NCBI GenBank assembly: GCA_018223365.1
Contig: JAGTTP010000001.1
Span: 1,427,808-1,491,807, forward strand
Direction: 5' to 3'
Origin: Clostridiaceae bacterium Marseille-Q4145
GTDB taxonomy: Bacteria; Bacillota; Clostridia; Lachnospirales; Lachnospiraceae
DNA length: 64,000 nucleotides
The stretch's first letter is position 1. The number at the start of each line of letters is the position of its first letter. The notes beneath the pieces were generated by a model. That model was not told the DNA's origin. It did no database searches and saw nothing but the letters and a program-made list of their open reading frames with translations. This document shows, one piece after another, positions 59,805-64,000 of this stretch. A program made the position numbers and the translations under genes.

Positions 59805-62021
59805 ATGAGTGATCCGGGAACATTAAATAAAGAACAACAGGAGGCGGTTCAGTGTACGGAAGGTCCGCTTCTGATTCTGGCAGGTGCAGGATCGGGAAAG
59901 ACAAGGGTCCTGACCTACAGAATTGCTCATTTGATTGAAGACTGCGGAGTGAATCCGTGGAATATTCTTGCCATTACCTTTACGAATAAGGCGGCGGGGG
60001 AGATGCGGGAACGTGTGGATCGTATTGTGGGATATGGTTCCGAGAGTGTGTGGGTCAGTACCTTCCATTCTGCCTGCGTACGGATATTACGCCGGTATAT
60101 TGACCGACTGGGATATGACACCAATTTTACGATTTATGATACGGAGGATCAGAAGACGGTAATGAAGGACGTTTGCAGACGTCTGGAGCTGGATCCGAAG
60201 CTTTATAAGGAACGGGCGGTACTAAGTGTCATTTCCAACGCAAAGAATGAATATATTTCGCCTAATGAGTTTCAGCTGCAGGTCAGAGGCGATTTTCGGA
60301 TGGAGAAGATGGCTCAGGCTTATCTGGAATATCAGAAAGAACTGAAGAAAAATAACGCATTGGATTTTGATGACCTGCTGGTAAAAACGGTAGAGCTTTT
60401 CCAGAGCTGCCCGGATGTGCTGGAATCTTATCAGGAACGTTTTCGCTATATCATGGTGGATGAGTATCAGGATACCAATACGGTACAGTTTAAGCTGATC
60501 AGTATTCTGGCAAAGAAATATCACAATCTTTGCGTAGTAGGTGATGATGACCAGTCCATTTACAAATTCCGCGGGGCAAATATTAAAAATATTCTGGATT
60601 TCGAAGAGGTATTTCCCGATGCGAGGGTGGTAAAACTGGAGCAGAATTACCGTTCTACCAAACACATTCTGGATACGGCCAATGCAGTGATTGCCCATAA
60701 CCGTGGACGAAAGGAGAAGGCGCTCTGGACAGAGAACGGAGAAGGAGAGCCGGTATTTTTCCAGCAGTTCCAGACTGGTTATGATGAGGCTGAATATGTG
60801 GCGGGGGAGATCCGTAAAAAAGTGAGAAATGGGGAAGGGGAGTACAAAGACTTTGCAGTATTGTACCGTACCAATGCCCAGTCCCGTCTTTTTGAGGAAA
60901 AATTTTTATATGCCAATATTCCATATAAACTCATTGGAGGAGTGAATTTCTATTCCCGGAAAGAGATTAAGGATATATTGGCTTATCTGAAAACCATCGA
61001 TAACGGAAAAGATGACCTGGCTGTCCGCAGAATTATCAATGTGCCGAAGCGTGGTATTGGAAATGTGTCACTGAATAAGGTGCAGAGTTATGCGGAAGAC
61101 ATGGGTATGAGTTTCTTTGAGGCGTTGGAAGATGCAGAGCATGTTCCAGGGCTTGGAAGGGCATCCATAAAAATACAGCCTTTTGTGACACTGATTCATG
61201 AGCTGCGTCTCCGTCTGGCTGATATGAGCCTGGAAGAACTGATTGAAGAGATTCTGGACCGGACCGGATACAGCCAGGAACTGAAAGAGGAAGATACGGA
61301 TGAGGCAAAGGCGCGTCTGGAAAATATTGACGAGTTTATCAGCAAGGCGGTTTCTTACGAAGAAGGAGAGGAGCATCCGACCTTAAGTGGATTTCTGGAG
61401 GAAGTAGCGCTGGTGGCAGATATTGACAGCCTGGAAGAGAGCGATAACCGGGTACTGCTCATGACGCTCCACAGTGCAAAAGGACTGGAATTCCCCTATG
61501 TATTTCTGGCAGGCATGGAGGACGGCCTGTTCCCCAGCTATATGTCCATTGCGGCGGACAATCCTACGGAGGAGATTGAAGAAGAACGAAGACTCTGTTA
61601 TGTGGGAATTACCCGTGCCATGAAAGAACTAACCCTTACCTGTGCCAGAGTCCGGATGATCCGGGGCGAGAATCAGTATAACAATATTTCACGTTTTATT
61701 CGGGAGATTCCGCCAGAACTCCTTGGTAAGAAGAGCGTTGTACCTCCGGCTCCCAAGGTGCAGGTACCACCAAAGGATACACCGTATCAGAAAGCAAAGG
61801 AAGCATTTAAGACAAAGACCTTTGATCCCAGTCAGTTTAAGGTTGTGAAGGCAGACAGTCTGGATTATACGGTAGGTGACCGGGTATCCCATATCAAATT
61901 CGGACAGGGAACGGTGCTGGAAATTGCTGATGGCGGCAGAGATTTTGAGGTAAAAGTAGAGTTTGACAATTATGGTGTCAAACGAATGTTTGCATCTTTC
62001 GCGAAACTGAAAAAAGTGTAA
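59805..62021 (+). CDS. pcrA: ATP-dependent DNA helicase PcrA/UvrD
   Basis: A 738-aa SF1A helicase. Motifs: Q (LNKEQQEAV), I (LAGAGSGKTRVL), Ia (ITFTNKAAGEM), II (VDEYQDTN), III (VVGDDDQSIYKFRGA), IV (KLEQNYRST), V (LMTLHSAKGLEF) and VI (YVGITRAMKEL). The C-terminal Tudor-like domain (VGDRVSHIKFGQGTVLEI) is the RNA-polymerase-binding part of Gram-positive PcrA. Unwinds DNA in repair, transcription-coupled repair and plasmid replication. GGAGG precedes ATG 59805. Confidence 0.96.
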   Translation: MSDPGTLNKEQQEAVQCTEGPLLILAGAGSGKTRVLTYRIAHLIEDCGVNPWNILAITFTNKAAGEMRERVDRIVGYGSESVWVSTFHSACVRILRRYIDRLGYDTNFTIYDTEDQKTVMKDVCRRLELDPKLYKERAVLSVISNAKNEYISPNEFQLQVRGDFRMEKMAQAYLEYQKELKKNNALDFDDLLVKTVELFQSCPDVLESYQERFRYIMVDEYQDTNTVQFKLISILAKKYHNLCVVGDDDQSIYKFRGANIKNILDFEEVFPDARVVKLEQNYRSTKHILDTANAVIAHNRGRKEKALWTENGEGEPVFFQQFQTGYDEAEYVAGEIRKKVRNGEGEYKDFAVLYRTNAQSRLFEEKFLYANIPYKLIGGVNFYSRKEIKDILAYLKTIDNGKDDLAVRRIINVPKRGIGNVSLNKVQSYAEDMGMSFFEALEDAEHVPGLGRASIKIQPFVTLIHELRLRLADMSLEELIEEILDRTGYSQELKEEDTDEAKARLENIDEFISKAVSYEEGEEHPTLSGFLEEVALVADIDSLEESDNRVLLMTLHSAKGLEFPYVFLAGMEDGLFPSYMSIAADNPTEEIEEERRLCYVGITRAMKELTLTCARVRMIRGENQYNNISRFIREIPPELLGKKSVVPPAPKVQVPPKDTPYQKAKEAFKTKTFDPSQFKVVKADSLDYTVGDRVSHIKFGQGTVLEIADGGRDFEVKVEFDNYGVKRMFASFAKLKKV

Positions 62022-62102
62022 TGCATATCATAAGTGAAAATTGCAAATGATACAAAAATATGATATACTGGATAATAATTAAGAAGAAAAGAGGGATCCG
62101 CC

Positions 62103-62390
62103 ATGAACCGTGTAGAGGATTTAATTAATTCAGCAAAAACGAATGAACTGTTGGGGGAACTGCTTCACATTAAGAAGGAAGAAGAGAAGAAAAGCAACAT
62201 TCTGATGTGGGTAGGAATTACCATTGCTGCCGTACTTGCAGTGGCGGGTATTGCTTATGCAGTATACCGTTTCTTTACACCGGATTATCTGGAAGATTTT
62301 GATGAGGACTTCGACGACGATTTTGACGATGATTACTTTGATGATGAGGACGACGAAGAGGAAGAAGACGGAGACGATACGGAAGAGTAA
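62103..62390 (+). CDS. Small membrane protein with acidic tail
   Basis: A 95-aa protein. The basic-acidic helical N-terminus (NSAKTNELLGELLHIKKEEEKK) precedes one membrane helix (about 33-53), and the last 35 residues are almost entirely Asp/Glu (DEDFDDDFDDDYFDDEDD). GAGGGATC precedes the ATG. Conserved small proteins of this kind are seen in Lachnospiraceae next to housekeeping genes; the function is unknown to me. Confidence 0.75.
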   Translation: MNRVEDLINSAKTNELLGELLHIKKEEEKKSNILMWVGITIAAVLAVAGIAYAVYRFFTPDYLEDFDEDFDDDFDDDYFDDEDDEEEEDGDDTEE

Positions 62391-62421
62391 GAATTCGGCA
62401 TGACTTATAAGTGATGTACAG

Positions 62422-62490
62422 ATAAGCTCCTTCTGTCCGATTAGCACGTTCAGGTGCGTGCAGTGGTTGGGTGGAAGGGGCTTATTTTGT
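62422..62490 (+). ncRNA. Long interrupted hairpin upstream of rlmD
   Basis: ATAAGCTCCTTC (62422-62433) pairs with GAAGGGGCTTAT (62474-62485), twelve pairs with one wobble. A nested hairpin GCACG/CGTGC (62444-62448 with 62457-62461) is flanked by weak pairs. TTTTG follows the stem. It ends 46 bases before the methyltransferase start and could be a terminator of the preceding gene or an RNA element sensed by the encoded rRNA methyltransferase, like the Rfam 23S-methyl motif; homology to that motif is not established. Confidence 0.5.
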
Positions 62491-62535
62491 GAATAGAACT
62501 TGGGATGGAAGCACAGGAAAGAAAGGAATGCAAAG

Positions 62536-64000
62536 ATGAAAAAAGGACAGATTTACGAAGGAACCATTGAAAAAGTAGCGTTTCCGAATAAATGTCATAT
62601 TCAGGTGGATGGAAAAACAGTTGTAGTAAAAAACGGAGTGCCGGGTCAGAAGGTGCGATTCTCTGTAAATAAAGTGAGAAGCGGAAAGGCAGAAGGCCGT
62701 ATCCTGGAGGTCCTGGAAAAATCTTCTCTGGAATGTGAGCCGGTATGTCCTCATTTTGCAGACTGCGGCGGATGTACTTATCAGAATCTGCCCTATGAGA
62801 CACAGCTGGATCTGAAGAAAAACCAGGTAAAGGAACTGTTGGATCAGGCAGTGGCGCCCTTTGGCTATGAATATGAGTTTGAAGGGATCAAGGAAAGTCC
62901 CAGTCATTACGATTACCGGAACAAGATGGAGTTCTCCTTCGGAGATGAAGTAAAAGACGGACCACTGGCTCTTGGTATGCACAAAAGAGGCAGTTTTTAT
63001 GACATTGTGACGGTAGATGGCTGCCGGATTGCAGATGAAGATTTCAGGGCAGTATTAAAAGAGACCCTTGCTTATTTTACGGAAAAAGAAATTCCGTTCT
63101 ACCATAAATTGTCTCATCAGGGATATCTTCGCCATCTGCTGGTGAGAAAAGCCGTGAAGACCGGAGAAATGCTTCTGTCCCTGGTGACGACCTCCCAGAT
63201 GGAGCCGGATCTGAATGAATGGAAAGAGCGCCTGTTGGCACTTCCGCTGAAAGGAAAATTTGCAGGAATTCTTCATACGTTCAATGACAGTCTGGCAGAT
63301 GTGGTACAGAGTGATCGGACAGACATCCTCTATGGACAGGATTATTTTTATGAGGAACTGCTGGGACTGAAATTCCGTATTTCTACCTTCTCCTTCTTCC
63401 AGACCAATTCGCTGGGAGCGGAGGTGCTCTATGATGCGGCAAGATCTTATGTGGGCGAGACGAAGGATCAGGTTATTTTCGATCTTTATAGTGGAACTGG
63501 TACGATTGCACAGATTCTTGCTCCGGTGGCAAAGAAAGTGATCGGCGTGGAAATAGTCGAAGAAGCGGTAAAGGCGGCAGGAGAAAATGCAAAGCTTAAT
63601 GGGCTTACCAACTGTGAATTCCTGGCAGGTGATGTGCTGAAGATGCTGGATAGCATCGAAGAACGTCCGGATTTTATCGTGCTGGACCCGCCGCGAGATG
63701 GCATCAACCCAAAAGCACTGAGAAAGATTATCAATTATGGTGTGGAGCGTATGGTCTACATCTCCTGCAAACCTACCAGTCTGGCAAGAGATCTGGAGAT
63801 GCTGCAGGAGAGTGGTTACCATTTGGTGAAAGCTTGCTGCGTGGATATGTTCCCGTGGTCAGCCAATGTAGAGACGGTTGTCTTGCTTTCCAAGGGTGAG
63901 GTCGACTCGAAAAAGATTCGGGTTGAGTTCTCTTTGGAAGATATGGATATGTCCGAATTTCAAGATGGGGCAACCTACACCCAGATTAAGGACTATGTGC
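62536..64000 (+). CDS. rlmD: 23S rRNA (uracil-C5)-methyltransferase RlmD/RumA-like, runs off right edge
   Basis: 488 codons are visible and no stop is reached. An N-terminal TRAM domain (about 1-58) is followed by a Cys cluster for 4Fe-4S (CEPVCPHFADCGGCTYQ), the SAM site FDLYSGTGTIAQ (about 315-326), LDPPRDGIN and the catalytic Cys in VYISCKPTSLARD. The enzyme would normally end near VETVVLLSK (about 452), but the frame continues with EFSLEDMDMSEFQD, a C-terminal extension seen in clostridial homologues. ATG 62536 follows AAAGGAA. It methylates a uridine of 23S rRNA. Confidence 0.93.
   Translation, partial: MKKGQIYEGTIEKVAFPNKCHIQVDGKTVVVKNGVPGQKVRFSVNKVRSGKAEGRILEVLEKSSLECEPVCPHFADCGGCTYQNLPYETQLDLKKNQVKELLDQAVAPFGYEYEFEGIKESPSHYDYRNKMEFSFGDEVKDGPLALGMHKRGSFYDIVTVDGCRIADEDFRAVLKETLAYFTEKEIPFYHKLSHQGYLRHLLVRKAVKTGEMLLSLVTTSQMEPDLNEWKERLLALPLKGKFAGILHTFNDSLADVVQSDRTDILYGQDYFYEELLGLKFRISTFSFFQTNSLGAEVLYDAARSYVGETKDQVIFDLYSGTGTIAQILAPVAKKVIGVEIVEEAVKAAGENAKLNGLTNCEFLAGDVLKMLDSIEERPDFIVLDPPRDGINPKALRKIINYGVERMVYISCKPTSLARDLEMLQESGYHLVKACCVDMFPWSANVETVVLLSKGEVDSKKIRVEFSLEDMDMSEFQDGATYTQIKDYV

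Overview
The window reads as a chromosome segment of an anaerobic, spore-forming low-to-mid GC Firmicute, most likely a gut Lachnospiraceae. Supporting signs are strong GGAGG ribosome sites, a SpoVAE gene, the rubredoxin/hemerythrin pair, clostridial RlmD and MutY variants, and Tn1549/CTn-type conjugative-element genes. The genus cannot be fixed from sequence alone. || Left part (1 to about 23.9 kb) is mobile DNA. It opens with the cargo of one element: a truncated OmpR-type response regulator, its intramembrane-sensing kinase and a BceAB-like ABC exporter. A sigma-like regulator, an excisionase and two tandem, apparently intact tyrosine integrases follow. After a gene-free stretch (9494-10074) with tandem repeats and three terminators comes a second block in conjugative-element order: ParA, ParB, RepA-like, a PrgI remnant, VirB4, a small protein, CHAP hydrolase, DUF4315-like, DUF4366-like, topoisomerase III and a primase/ArdC-like protein. 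This block has lost relaxase, coupling protein, VirB6-like channel and most of PrgI through a deletion whose scar lies near 13.57 kb, so it should not transfer on its own. || Middle part (24-38.5 kb) is an island of cargo and debris. It holds a rubredoxin-hemerythrin pair with a PerR/Fur-like box, and a tight seven-gene cassette of four SAM methyltransferases, two alpha/beta hydrolases and a broken ketopantoate-reductase-like gene, preceded by two copies of a 14-bp palindrome. A MerR-controlled redox operon (flavodoxin-like reductase, CMD-cupin fusion, hydrolase) follows. Then come a truncated AlbA_2-type regulator, DUF2200, an acetyltransferase, a VanZ-like protein, and a patch of fused relics of topoisomerase III, TnpV-like, LtrC-like, integrase and AlbA_2 genes (36.5-37.3 kb). 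|| Right part (37.5-64 kb) looks like stable chromosome: 3-methyladenine glycosylase, YoaP-type GNAT, SfsA, a zinc-ribbon protein and a membrane LuxR regulator with two lipoproteins, NhaC-type antiporter with amidohydrolase, HAD phosphatase, MutY, glycosyltransferase, PAP2 phosphatase, QueT behind a structured leader, two identical tRNA-Glu(CTC), SpoVAE, DegV, a TPR/acidic-repeat/AAA protein, a flavin oxidoreductase, an orphan solute-binding lipoprotein, PcrA helicase and RlmD running off the right edge. || The observations most worth follow-up are the three-hairpin leader of queT with loop-loop complementarity (51962-52064), the methyltransferase/hydrolase cassette with its twin palindromes (25.5-31.0 kb), and the pair of identically spaced regulated promoters (1541-1630 and 5061-5150), the second of which seems to drive a non-coding transcript.
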